Below, in pieces: positions 36,147-44,377 of a stretch of DNA of 64,000 bases (position 1 is the first letter of the stretch; every line of letters begins with the position of its first letter). The notes under the pieces were generated by a model, which made no database searches, was not told where the DNA came from, and worked only from the letters and a program-made list of their open reading frames with translations. Origin of the DNA: Deltaproteobacteria bacterium (GTDB lineage Bacteria; Myxococcota_A; Polyangia; Polyangiales; Ga0077539); NCBI GenBank assembly GCA_947477565.1, contig CANJUR010000012.1, positions 35,751-99,750 on the forward strand, written 5' to 3'. The position numbers were made by a program, and so were the translations under genes.

Positions 36147-37513
36147 GCACGCTCGACGAGGTGGCGGAGGCGCAGCGCGACGTCGGCCAGGCGCTCGATC
36201 GGGCGCGCGCAGGCGACGACCGCGAACTGGCCGCGAAGGTGCGTGATCTGGGCGAGCAGTTTGTGCGGATGCTCACCGGCGCGATGCGGATGACGCGCTT
36301 CCACGACACGCGGAACATGGCCTTCGAGACGCCGCTGAGGGATCTGGAGCGCTCCCTCGGGTCGCTGCGTGACCTGCTCGGGATGGTGCAGATCATCATG
36401 GTGGAGGATCAGGTCTACGTGAACGACCAGCGCCTCCGGCTGGATGACCGGATGGAATCGGACGACAACTTCGCTGCGCTCTGGCTGCGGCACGACGTGG
36501 GCGGGCTCAACATGCACGCGGCGCTCACCATGGACCAGTGGCGCAAGGTGGTGGTGATCGTGATGGCCGACGCATCCCCGACGCAGCCCCGATCGGCGCT
36601 GCAGGCGGCGTTCGAGGGCGCGGGGATGAGCGCGCTCGAACTGCTGCCGGTGTTTCGGTTTCGCATGAAGGACGAGGTCCGGCGGATCGATCAGGATGTC
36701 GGGGCGGTGATGCACCGCGCGGCGGGCGTCGTGGACGGACTCTGGGCGGGACTGGCCTCCGGTCGTGCGGCCAACCCGCTGCCCGTGCGCAAGATGATCA
36801 ACGAGATGGTCGACCTGCCCGCGCAGAGTGAAGAAGAGAGCATCGCGCGCTCGCGCTCGGACAGAAACACCAGCGCGCTCTCACGGCATAGCTCGCAGGT
36901 CGCGATGCTATCGATGCTCATCGGGCGCGAACTGGGCCTGCCCGATACCGCGCTTGCAGACCTCGGCGTGACGGCCTGCTACCACGACCTCGGGTACGCG
37001 ACGGACGAGGACGGGTACGCCCCGCCGTTCAGTCGCCACGGGAGCGCCGCGGTGCGCAACCTGCTGGCGCAGAGAGGGTTTCACGAGGCGCGCATCCACC
37101 GGATGCTGGCGTGCCTCGAGCACCACCGACCCTTCAACGCCCCCGGCGGCTCGGCGCTTTTCGGGCGGATCATCCACATCGCAGACGACTTCGAGACGCT
37201 GACCCGGTTTCGAGCAAACGGTGCGCTCATGTCTCCGCCGACGGCGCTCGCGCGAATGTATGCGGCGCGCGGCACGGAATACGACCCCAACCTGCTGCAA
37301 CTCTTCGTCAACCGGGTGGGGCGCTACCCCCCTGGGAGCGTGCTCGAACTCGACGACGGACGCTGGGTGCTGGTGCTGTCCGGCGTGCGGGCTACCGAGC
37401 TTTTCGAACGGCCCTTCACCGAGGTCGTTCGCCTGGCCGACGGAACCGAACCGCTGATGCCGATTCCGCTCGATCTGGCGGACGAAGGGACGGTTCGACG
37501 GGTGGTGGAGTGA
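36143..37513 (+). CDS. Degenerate HD-GYP-like phosphohydrolase domain protein
   Basis: A 456-residue protein starting with GTG 36143, coupled to the HEAT-like gene. The N-terminal half has an alpha/beta module (MRMTRFHDTRNMAFETPL, IIMVEDQVYVNDQRLRLDDR) that looks related in layout to the upstream protein's central module. The C-terminal half is an HD domain: RHSSQVAMLSMLIGREL, then the HD pair in ACYHDLGYA, then the His pair in CLEHHRPF and the Asp in IADDFETLTR. The GYP motif after the His pair is missing, so cyclic-di-GMP hydrolysis is doubtful. It may hydrolyse another nucleotide or act as a binder. Confidence 0.82.
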   Translation: MSTLDEVAEAQRDVGQALDRARAGDDRELAAKVRDLGEQFVRMLTGAMRMTRFHDTRNMAFETPLRDLERSLGSLRDLLGMVQIIMVEDQVYVNDQRLRLDDRMESDDNFAALWLRHDVGGLNMHAALTMDQWRKVVVIVMADASPTQPRSALQAAFEGAGMSALELLPVFRFRMKDEVRRIDQDVGAVMHRAAGVVDGLWAGLASGRAANPLPVRKMINEMVDLPAQSEEESIARSRSDRNTSALSRHSSQVAMLSMLIGRELGLPDTALADLGVTACYHDLGYATDEDGYAPPFSRHGSAAVRNLLAQRGFHEARIHRMLACLEHHRPFNAPGGSALFGRIIHIADDFETLTRFRANGALMSPPTALARMYAARGTEYDPNLLQLFVNRVGRYPPGSVLELDDGRWVLVLSGVRATELFERPFTEVVRLADGTEPLMPIPLDLADEGTVRRVVE

Positions 37514-37623
37514 GCGCGCCACCGTTTGGGCTCGCGGCTTCACGATGAAATCGTTTTCGCGCACTCCAAGGTGAGTTCTGGTCCGAGGGCTACCGGAGAA
37601 GAGATCCGTGTCGCAAAACCGCC

Positions 37624-37661
37624 GACGCCCCGGGTGACCCGTTGCCGGGGCCCGAGGCGTC
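37624..37661 (-). terminator. Putative rho-independent terminator of rnpB
   Basis: On the minus strand GACGCCTCGGG and CCCGGGGCGTC can pair as an 11-bp stem (one U-G) with a 16-base loop. A run of four T starts 5 bases after the stem. It lies just beyond the predicted 3' end of the RNase P RNA, which supports a terminator role. Confidence 0.65.
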
Positions 37662-37668
37662 TTCGGAG

Positions 37669-38075
37669 ATGGAGAGGGCTGTAAGCCGAGTTCTGTCCTG
37701 CGCGGCGATCGCTCACCGTGCAGGGGCGCTCATTCTTCTAGCGTCGACGATTGCTCGCGACCTCGTAGCGACCAACCCGAAAGCATCGACCGGGCTCCAG
37801 GTCTCCCGCGGTGTGACCCGCATCGCTTCCATATTGGGTCTTGCTCCGGATGGGGTTTGCCGTGCCGTTGCTGTCACCAGCACCGCGGTGAGCTCTTACC
37901 TCACCGTTTCACCCTTACCGTCTTGGCCTTTGCGGCGGACGGCGGTCTTTCTCTGTTGCACTGTCCTCGGGATCACTCCCACTGGCCGTTAGCCAGCATC
38001 CTGCCCTGCGGAGCTCGGACTTTCCTCCCAAGGTTCACCAGGGAACCTCCGGCGAGCGCCCGCTCCTCTCCAACT
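37669..38075 (-). ncRNA. rnpB: RNase P RNA (bacterial type A)
   Basis: Catalytic RNA that cleaves the 5' leader from pre-tRNA together with the RnpA protein. On the minus strand the universally conserved blocks appear in order. The GGAAAGTCCGAGCTCC block is near the 5' end (about 38010-38026). The ACAGTGCAACAGAGAAAG block is near 37950-37970, GGCAAACCCC...GGAGCAAGACCC near 37830-37860, and ACAGAACTCGGCTTACAG near the 3' end (37680-37700). Ends were set from helix P1: GGAGAGG at the 5' end (complement of 38065-38071) pairs with CCTCTCC at the 3' end (complement of 37671-37677). The size of about 400 nucleotides fits type A. Exact ends are approximate by several bases. Confidence 0.95.
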
Positions 38076-38085
38076 GCGGCGGGTC

Positions 38086-38113
38086 GGTACACCCGAGCGC
38101 CCCATGAGCGCAA
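38086..38113 (-). promoter_or_regulatory. Possible housekeeping-type promoter of rnpB
   Basis: On the minus strand TTGCGC (complement of 38108-38113) and TGTACC (complement of 38086-38091) are 16 bases apart, and the -10-like element lies about 10 bases before the predicted RNA 5' end. Both depart from consensus, but the position is right. The site overlaps the leader of the divergent metalloprotease gene. Confidence 0.4.
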
Positions 38114-38213
38114 GCCCGATGACTCCGCGCCCGCGCCCGAGTCTGTCGTTCGCGACCACTGCCGCCCCGGTCGCGCGTCTCGGCGGGTCGCGTCCGCGCT
38201 ATCGTTCTCCCCG

Positions 38214-40277
38214 ATGCGTCCCGCTTCATGCCTCGCCCTGCTCCTCGCCGGTCTCACGTCCCTCGCTCCGGGCCTCGCGCAGGGAGTGCCCGCCTCCCTT
38301 CGTTGGAGCACCGGCGAGGCCAACCCGACCCGCGCCATCGTCGGGCTCGACGACGACGACGACGATGACGACGGCGTGCCCGACTCGCAGCAGGAGACGG
38401 TCCCCGAGGCCGACGATGATCGCGTGGTGATTACCCTGGAAGGTATTGTCACGGGCGCCGTTGCGGTGAGCGTTTCCGGCGGGCTGCGCGTGCGCGACGC
38501 CGGAGGGAGGCCGGTCGAGCGCACCAACGTTCCGGTGCGCCGCGGAACGGCGGTCGTGGAGATCGTCGGGGTGGCCGCGAGCGCGCAGGTGGACGATGCG
38601 GCGGTGGAGATCGTCGCGGGGGCGCAGCGCTGGCGGGTGGCCGTGACGGTGGTGCCCGTGACCGTACTGCGCGGAGACAACGCGCCCGTGTATGCGCACC
38701 GCGACGCGGTGATGCTCTCGCGGCAGGTCACCAACGACGAGACGCTGCCGCGCGCCGCCGCGTGGGGCGATCGCTCGCCGGATGAAGAGAATATCCGAGC
38801 GGAGGTCTGGGACCCGAGCGCGGGCTCTGTCGCTGTGGTGCGCTGGGAGGCCACCGGGACGCCCGCGTCGTTTGCGAGCGAAGCAGGGGCGCTGCGCGCG
38901 CGGCTGGCGGAGGTGGCGCTGCAGCGGCCAGACCCGGGTGCGCCGTGGCGGTCGGGCTTCGTGCGGTTGGTCGGGGACGAGGTCGATCAGCGCGCGCCCG
39001 GCGTCGAGGCACAGACGCTTCGGGTGGCGCTGCGCGATCGGGTGCGAGTGCGATACCGGCGCGAGGGGACGGCGGGCGAGGCGACGACGGATGTGCGCGT
39101 GGGGAGGCCCGGACGGGAAGACGGCCCGATGGCGGCGCGGAGGGTGCGCGCACGGGTGCTGCTGCTGCGAAACAGGGCGCTGGCGAGCGGCGGGGTTCCG
39201 TTGGTGGGAGGGAGCGAGGCGGCCGCGCTGGACATCGGGCGGCGGCAGGTGGCGATCGCCAACGAGGTGTACGCGCAGTGCGGTGTCACCTGGGGCGACC
39301 CGGCGGGGGACGTCGCGCGGGTGGTGGATCCGCCGACGACGACGATGATCGCTTTTGGAGACGATCACGGAGCGCGCGCGTCGGGCGGGGCGGTGAGCCT
39401 CCGGGTCAACGGCGTCGCGCTGCCGCCGCTGGTGACGCGCGCTGGATGGCGGCCCATCGATACGGCGCTGGCGATGGGGGCGCTGCTGCGTGCGCGGGGA
39501 TACCTCGCGCGAGTCACGAGCAACCCGCGGACGACGTACGGCGCAGAACCCAGCGCGGACGTGCTGGTGCTCGACCGCGCGGGCCGTTGGACCAACCTGT
39601 CGACGTCGCCGGGAGTGGGGTTGAGCACCGACCTCCGACAAGGCGCCGCGCTCGCCACCGTGGACTTCAGCGACGGCATCGATGAGTTCAACAACCAGAA
39701 CAGCACCTCCGGAACGCTGGAAGAGCGCGCGCTCATCAAGCCGTTGATCGACGACGACGCGAGCACCATGGAGATGATCGTTATCAACAGGTTTTCTCGG
39801 GGCACACGCATCGGCGAGGCGTTTGTGCGCGGGGATGGTGGGTCCATCGGCAACGGGTTTTTGATCGATCGTGCGGGCATCGCCGCGGAGCGCGAGGCGT
39901 GGACGCAGTCGCACGAGGCCGGGCACATCCTGCTCGACCAGCCATGGCACCCGGACAACATGGGGCCCGATCGACCGTGGCTCCTGATGGACGCCGATGC
40001 GAGCCTTGGCACCGTCGCGGGCCCGAAGCGCCTCTCGACGGAGGAGTGCGCGCGGCTGCGGTCGCGCAACGGTCCGGCGTCGTCGTCGCCCTTGATGCAG
40101 CGCTATGACGTGGGCGTGGCCTCGCCTGACGCGGCGCGGTTTATCCCGTGGCCAACGACGCCGCGGTATCCGCGTCCGATCGGCGCGCCCGGGGTTGCGA
40201 GCGGGGCGGCGGCGAGCGGGGCGGCGGTGGTTACGGACGCTCCTGCATCGCAGTACGGCGTGCGCTTGGGAGAGTGA
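38214..40277 (+). CDS. Secreted HExxH metalloprotease candidate
   Basis: A 687-residue exported protein. ATG 38214 starts a good signal peptide (MRPASCLALLLAGLTSLAPG, then LAQG); the open frame continues upstream through rnpB but is not coding. Near residue 45 is a run of eight Asp followed by GVPDSQQE, like a calcium-binding thrombospondin type 3 repeat. A zincin motif HEAGH (H567-H571) is followed by WHPDNMG, whose His could be a third zinc ligand, and then by a hydrophobic Met-containing stretch (WLLMDADAS). The preceding region is beta-rich and has no known catalytic fold that I can name. The C-terminus is Ala/Gly-rich. Protease activity is inferred from HExxH and secretion only. Confidence 0.7.
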   Translation: MRPASCLALLLAGLTSLAPGLAQGVPASLRWSTGEANPTRAIVGLDDDDDDDDGVPDSQQETVPEADDDRVVITLEGIVTGAVAVSVSGGLRVRDAGGRPVERTNVPVRRGTAVVEIVGVAASAQVDDAAVEIVAGAQRWRVAVTVVPVTVLRGDNAPVYAHRDAVMLSRQVTNDETLPRAAAWGDRSPDEENIRAEVWDPSAGSVAVVRWEATGTPASFASEAGALRARLAEVALQRPDPGAPWRSGFVRLVGDEVDQRAPGVEAQTLRVALRDRVRVRYRREGTAGEATTDVRVGRPGREDGPMAARRVRARVLLLRNRALASGGVPLVGGSEAAALDIGRRQVAIANEVYAQCGVTWGDPAGDVARVVDPPTTTMIAFGDDHGARASGGAVSLRVNGVALPPLVTRAGWRPIDTALAMGALLRARGYLARVTSNPRTTYGAEPSADVLVLDRAGRWTNLSTSPGVGLSTDLRQGAALATVDFSDGIDEFNNQNSTSGTLEERALIKPLIDDDASTMEMIVINRFSRGTRIGEAFVRGDGGSIGNGFLIDRAGIAAEREAWTQSHEAGHILLDQPWHPDNMGPDRPWLLMDADASLGTVAGPKRLSTEECARLRSRNGPASSSPLMQRYDVGVASPDAARFIPWPTTPRYPRPIGAPGVASGAAASGAAVVTDAPASQYGVRLGE

Positions 40278-40335
40278 GAAATCACACCACACTGAAGACC
40301 GCGCGGCGGTGCTCGCGTGACCGTAGGGGAGCGGA

Positions 40336-40575
40336 TCATCGCGGCGACGGCGGAATGACAGTGCTGCCGGGGCGAATGAGTTTCGCGCCGCAGGAGCCTG
40401 CCGCGTTGCTCAGTTTCATCGCGATGAACCCGCCGGCGATGAGGCCCACGAGGAGCATGAGTACGAGCCGCACGAGGAATCGGCGATCGCGTTCGAGCGG
40501 GAGCAAGGTGGACTCATCGACGGCGCCGGTCGAGGCAACGGGCAGGTCGTCGTTGGGCTCCGGGGCGTCAGGCAT
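40336..40575 (-). CDS. Small single-pass membrane protein
   Basis: A 79-residue protein starting at ATG 40575 (MPDAPEPNDD); an ATG 21 bases upstream in frame is an alternative. An acidic N-terminal region precedes one transmembrane helix (LVRLVLMLLVGLIAGGFIAM, about 36-55) and a short Pro/Ser-rich outer tail containing one Cys. It is transcribed convergently with the metalloprotease gene. I recognise no family, and the function is unknown. Confidence 0.5.
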   Translation of the reverse strand: MPDAPEPNDDLPVASTGAVDESTLLPLERDRRFLVRLVLMLLVGLIAGGFIAMKLSNAAGSCGAKLIRPGSTVIPPSPR

Positions 40576-40857
40576 GGTGTCGAAGGAATAGCGCATCCGA
40601 TGGCCCGCCGGTGGAGGTTGGGTGGCAAGAGAGCGCCGCCCTCGCGGTGGCTCACCCCGGCGCTTCCTCATCCATGTGGGGCTCGACACCGTGGTGGCAT
40701 GCTCGAAGTCCTCGCTCCGACAAAGCAGTCGCGCGAGGGTCGGGGGCCGTCGGCGACCGGGGCGACGTGGAGCGCACTGAGCTCGCGAAGGGGACACTCA
40801 CCGGGAGCGTCTTGATTGATTCGTGCCTGGCGTGGTTGCTGTGGGCCACCACCGCAC

Positions 40858-41007
40858 CCGGCCGGACCCCGCTCCGCCGATCGAGCGCGTGTACGGCCAG
40901 AGGGTGAGCTTCATCCGCGGGCTCAACTCACTGCGACCGGCGCAGTGCTGGGTCGTGCGGGCGTCGGCCAGAAACGCCGACAGGTCGAGCGTCCCCAGCA
41001 CCTTCCA
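40858..41007 (-). pseudogene. IS1182-type transposase N-terminal remnant
   Basis: On the minus strand 50 codons resemble the N-terminal (DUF772-type) part of IS1182-family transposases: WKVLGTLDLSAFLADA, then a Gly/Arg spacer and LSPRMKLTLWPYTRS...GSGR. In this family the equivalent is the LDLSAFL block followed by DPR-x-LLALWLYA and a GSAR segment. The downstream catalytic part is missing, and the frame continues into unrelated sequence before a stop, so it is a decayed fragment. No terminal repeats were found around it. The frame also extends about 90 codons upstream without family likeness. Confidence 0.6.
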
Positions 41008-41207
41008 TACTCTCCGCGGCCATGTCAGAACGGGGCACTCTCTACGCGCTGCAGCGGCGGGCGCGGTAAGTTGGTCCCCGCGGCGACGCGGACATGGCGT
41101 GATCGCGTCGGACCTATGGCGAAGGCTTCCGTACGCGTGCAACCGACCCGGACGGATCTCTCCGACCCGACGGCGCGTCCCTTTTCCTTTGGTGGACGGA
41201 GGTGACG

Positions 41208-41444
41208 ATGGCGGAGTTCCGACGCCACCTCGCCGACGATGCGGACCAGCAGCGCGCGTACTGGATGGGCGCACTCCTACGCGAGGCCAACACCCGCGAC
41301 GTGTGGCTGTACGTCACCCCCGTGGAGGTGAAGGCGCTCTGGCCGTCGCTGCTGCGGCACCTTGGAAGAACGCGCTCGATGTGGGCCTGGCTGCTGAGAA
41401 TGCCCGACGTGCCGTGGCCGCCGCGCGAGGCTCACGATGCGTGA
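41208..41444 (+). CDS. Small hypothetical protein, first of an overlapping pair
   Basis: A 78-residue protein. ATG 41208 sits 5 bases after a strong GGAGG, which selects it over the GTG at 41202. It is Trp/Arg/Leu-rich (YWMGALLREANTRDVWLYV, LWPSLLRHLGRTRSMWAWLL) and helical-looking, with no signal peptide. Its last 8 bases overlap the next gene. The tiny size, overlap and neighbouring transposase remnant recall toxin-antitoxin or accessory pairs, but no such family is recognised. Confidence 0.55.
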   Translation: MAEFRRHLADDADQQRAYWMGALLREANTRDVWLYVTPVEVKALWPSLLRHLGRTRSMWAWLLRMPDVPWPPREAHDA

Positions 41445-41787
41445 GCGGTTCGACCGGCGGGTGGTTCCCGACGGTGTGCTCGCGCTGGTGAGGGAATGTC
41501 AGCGCAGGGTCGAAGCGCACCTCGGCGGCGGGGTGTCACGTAGCGAGCCGCGCGACCTCGTTGATTTGCTCTTCCTCGATCGCGCGGGGTTCCCTCCCGA
41601 GGAGGACTTCACCCTCGCGTCGCGGAAGGACGTCGGAATCGGCCCGGGCGTGCTGGCGTGGTTGCCGGGGCAGTTTCCGACGAGCCCGCTGCCGGTCATG
41701 TTGGAGCCGCTGACCGAGAGTGACCTGCGACGGTTCCGCGATGAGCTCCGCGAGCGCATCCGGGGGGTCGCGGTGCCGGGTGCGTAG
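41437..41787 (+). CDS. Small hypothetical protein, second of an overlapping pair
   Basis: A 116-residue cytoplasmic protein whose ATG lies inside the preceding gene, so the two are probably translated together. It is rich in charged residues and Leu. It contains EPRDLVDLLFLDRAG, FTLASRKDVGIGPGVLAWLPG and a C-terminal helix ESDLRRFRDELRERIRG. No known domain is recognised. It ends before the NtrC-type regulator gene, 350 bases away. Confidence 0.55.
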   Translation: MRERFDRRVVPDGVLALVRECQRRVEAHLGGGVSRSEPRDLVDLLFLDRAGFPPEEDFTLASRKDVGIGPGVLAWLPGQFPTSPLPVMLEPLTESDLRRFRDELRERIRGVAVPGA

Positions 41788-42137
41788 ACCCCCGGAGCAT
41801 CGGGTGGATCGGAGCGCATAGGTCGCCCAACGCGGCAGTGCTCTGGAACGAGATTGCTCAGGATTGCAGGGGATAAGCCGTCCAACGACGCACGCTCCCG
41901 GACACGAATCCGCTACAGTTACCGACACATCCGTCGATGCGAAGCTCCTGCTCCCGCCGTCTCCACCCGGAGTCCCTGGGAGACCTCGCTGAGTCAGGAG
42001 ATCGTCGGCGGCGGGTTCGAAACCGGCAATGAAGCCGAGGATCTCGCAGACCTCGCAGCACGAAAGATAGGGGCCACGAAGTTATGCGGGTGGCCAGAGC
42101 AACGGAGCCAGAGACCACGGAGTAGAATGCTTCCCGC
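41788..42137. other. Intergenic region upstream of the NtrC-type regulator
   Basis: No credible gene was found in these 350 bases. There is no clear -24/-12 sigma-54 site. A GGGTTCGAAACC word near 42013 resembles a tRNA T-arm in isolation, but no acceptor or anticodon arm can be folded around it. Short frames on the minus strand are Arg/Ser-rich and lack support. Confidence 0.4.
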
Positions 42138-43535
42138 ATGGAAGAAAGCAGAGGTCGGATCCTGATCGTGGACGACGAGGCCAACGCCCGCGCGGCGCTC
42201 TCGGAAATTCTACGGGAGGAAGGGTACGAGACCGAGACCGCGGCGGATGGTTTCAAAGCACTCGGCAAGCTCGGTGTGTTTTCGCCGGACGTGATTCTCA
42301 CCGACCTCAAGATGCCGGGTCTCGATGGTCTCGGGCTCTTGAGGGAGGCCCGCGCGGCGTCGCCGTCGACGGTGCTGGTGGTGATGACGGCGTTTGGATC
42401 CATCGACTCTGCGGTGGAGGCCATCAAGCTCGGAGCGGACAACTACCTCACCAAACCGCTCGAGCCAGCGAGCCTCATCGCGGTGGTCGAGCGGTCCATG
42501 GACAAGTCCCGCCTCATGGCCGAAGCCGCCGTACTCCGCGAGCGCCTCCGCGAACGCAACGCCTTCGGGCACATCGTCGGCGAACATCCGAGCATGAAGG
42601 CGCTGCACGACACCGTGGCGCAGGTGGCACCGTCGCGATCGAGCGTGCTCATCATCGGGGAGAGCGGCACCGGCAAGGAGCTTGTGGCGACTGCGCTGCA
42701 CCGCGCCTCGACGCGCGCGCAGCAGCCGTTGGTGCGGCTCAACTGCGCCGCGCTGTCGGAGTCGCTGTTGGAGAGCGAGCTTTTCGGGCACGAGCGCGGG
42801 GCTTTCACCGGCGCAGTCGGGCGTCGCGAGGGGCGCTTCAAGCAGGCCGACGGCGGAACGCTCTTCCTCGATGAAGTCGGAGAGATTCCCGCCGCGACGC
42901 AGTTGAAGTTGCTGCGGTTTCTCCAGGAGCGGGAGTTCGAGCGCGTCGGCGGCAACGAGACCCTCAAGGTCGATGTGCGCGTGGTCGCCGCGACCAACGT
43001 CGATCTCGTGGACCGCGTGCGCCGAGGACAGTTTCGCGAAGATCTCTTCTATCGCCTCAATGTCATTCGCGTGGACATTCCGCCGCTGCGCGAGCGCCGC
43101 ACGGACGTCCCCCAGCTCGCGGGGTTTTTCCTCCGTCGCTATGCGCAGGAGAACGGCAAGCGCATCACTGAGTTTAGCGAGGAGGCGCTGCAGCGGCTGG
43201 TGGCGTGGCCATGGCCCGGCAACGTGCGGGAACTCGAGCACGCCGTCGAGCGCGCCGTGGTGCTCTGCCGCGGCGATCGCGTCGAGGTCGAGCACCTCCC
43301 CGGGCCGATGACCGTCGGCGCCGCGCGCGCGAAGGACAGCGACGGGCGGCCGATGGTACCCGGGTCGAGCATCGCCGAACTCGAGCGCTACGCCATCCTC
43401 GAGACGCTGCGCGCGATGGGAGGCAGCACCTCGAAGGCTGCGAAGGTGCTCGGGGTGTCAGCCCGGAAGATTCAATACAAACTTCACGAGTACGGGCGCG
43501 TCGGGCCGACCGGCGAGGGAGAACCCGGGTCGTAG
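42138..43535 (+). CDS. NtrC-family sigma-54-dependent response regulator
   Basis: A 465-residue transcription activator. The receiver domain (1-120) has the acidic pair D12/D13, phospho-acceptor D56 in VILTDLKMPG, the Thr in VVMTAFGS and the Lys in YLTKPLEP. The central AAA+ domain has Walker A GESGTGKE (about 173), the sigma-54-contacting GAFTGA loop (about 223), Walker B GGTLFLDEVGEI and the FREDLFYRL arginine-finger region. The C-terminal Fis-type helix-turn-helix (STSKAAKVLGVSARKIQYKL, about 433-452) binds enhancer sites. It remodels RNA polymerase-sigma-54 on phosphorylation. No cognate histidine kinase is adjacent. The 3' end overlaps the convergent FGE-like gene by 52 bases. Confidence 0.96.
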   Translation: MEESRGRILIVDDEANARAALSEILREEGYETETAADGFKALGKLGVFSPDVILTDLKMPGLDGLGLLREARAASPSTVLVVMTAFGSIDSAVEAIKLGADNYLTKPLEPASLIAVVERSMDKSRLMAEAAVLRERLRERNAFGHIVGEHPSMKALHDTVAQVAPSRSSVLIIGESGTGKELVATALHRASTRAQQPLVRLNCAALSESLLESELFGHERGAFTGAVGRREGRFKQADGGTLFLDEVGEIPAATQLKLLRFLQEREFERVGGNETLKVDVRVVAATNVDLVDRVRRGQFREDLFYRLNVIRVDIPPLRERRTDVPQLAGFFLRRYAQENGKRITEFSEEALQRLVAWPWPGNVRELEHAVERAVVLCRGDRVEVEHLPGPMTVGAARAKDSDGRPMVPGSSIAELERYAILETLRAMGGSTSKAAKVLGVSARKIQYKLHEYGRVGPTGEGEPGS

Positions 43536-44377
43536 ACGCAGCGCACGCCGACCCACGGAAGTGCTTCCGTGGGGAGTCGAAACCGCCGCAGCGCGCTCGA
43601 GCACTGAGCCCACGACAGGCGCGCATCGCCGCCCCGCACCACGCGCCACGGGCCGCGCGACACGCCGCGGGGATCGTCGTGGATCAAGAGCCCGGCGTCC
43701 GTGCGCGGCGGAAGCTCGGCGAGCGCGGCGTCCACCACGGCGTTGTCTACGGCGGCATCGAGCCTCGGATGCGCGGGGAGCGTTGGGTAGAAGTCCCCGG
43801 CGTCGTCCACCCACTCGGCGAGCGATCCCGCCAGGTCGCGAATACCTTCAGGGGTAAGATCGTCTACGCTCGCGTCCGGCGCCGCTGGGGTGGTTCCGTA
43901 GGGAAACGGTCGGCTTACCTCGAGCGGGCCCGCGGCCGCGCGCTGCCACTCGGCCTCCGTCGGTAACCGACCTCCGCGGAAGGCGCAGTAGGCCCGCGCG
44001 TCGGCCCACGCGAGGCAGCGGGCGGGCGCGGCGTCGGGCACGTCGGCGTCGCATCGCATCGGGCTGCAGCGACCCGCGGCGACGCACTCGCGGTAGCGGA
44101 CGCCGGTGGTCTCGGTGCGGTCGATGGCGAAGTCGTGAAGTCGCGCGACGCGGGGCGGTCGTTGCTCGAAATGGTCTTCGGCGGCGGCCGCGCCGAGGAG
44201 GCTGAGGCCGCCCGGCAAGCACACGGCCTCCGGTTGCGCGCAGGTGGGGCGGTCGGCCGGAGCGATGCGGGCGGAAGGCGCTGCTGCGTCCATGGGGGCG
44301 TGGATCGTGAGCGGTTGCGGCGTGCGCGAGGCGCAGCCCAGGAGAAGGAGCACGGCGAGGAGAGCAGCGCGGTTCAC
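43484..44377 (-). CDS. FGE-sulfatase (SUMF1)-like lipoprotein
   Basis: A 297-residue lipoprotein with lipobox LLLGC after GTG 44377, which overlaps the kinase stop (GTGA). The mature part has the formylglycine-generating-enzyme fold: FAIDRTETTGVRYREC, CLAWADARAYCAFRGGRLPTE (the PVxxVSWxDAxAYCxWxGxRLPTEAEWE-like core), GIRDLAGSLAEWVDD and RVVRGG...WVGVRCVYD. The catalytic Cys pair of true FGE near the RGG block is not conserved as a pair; only one Cys (AQC) is visible there, so it may bind rather than modify a ligand. It is the last gene of a three-gene unit and overlaps the convergent NtrC-type gene. Confidence 0.85.
   Translation of the reverse strand: MNRAALLAVLLLLGCASRTPQPLTIHAPMDAAAPSARIAPADRPTCAQPEAVCLPGGLSLLGAAAAEDHFEQRPPRVARLHDFAIDRTETTGVRYRECVAAGRCSPMRCDADVPDAAPARCLAWADARAYCAFRGGRLPTEAEWQRAAAGPLEVSRPFPYGTTPAAPDASVDDLTPEGIRDLAGSLAEWVDDAGDFYPTLPAHPRLDAAVDNAVVDAALAELPPRTDAGLLIHDDPRGVSRGPWRVVRGGDARLSWAQCSSALRRFRLPTEALPWVGVRCVYDPGSPSPVGPTRPYS

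Noticed and set aside
37857..38213. The N-terminal extension of the metalloprotease frame
   Set aside because: It runs through rnpB. The signal peptide at 38214 is the natural start.
38226..40292. A 688-codon minus-strand open frame
   Set aside because: Arg/His-rich shadow of the secreted protease candidate, without domains.
42000..42030. A tRNA-like GGGTTCGAAACC word
   Set aside because: No acceptor stem, anticodon arm or CCA end can be built around it.
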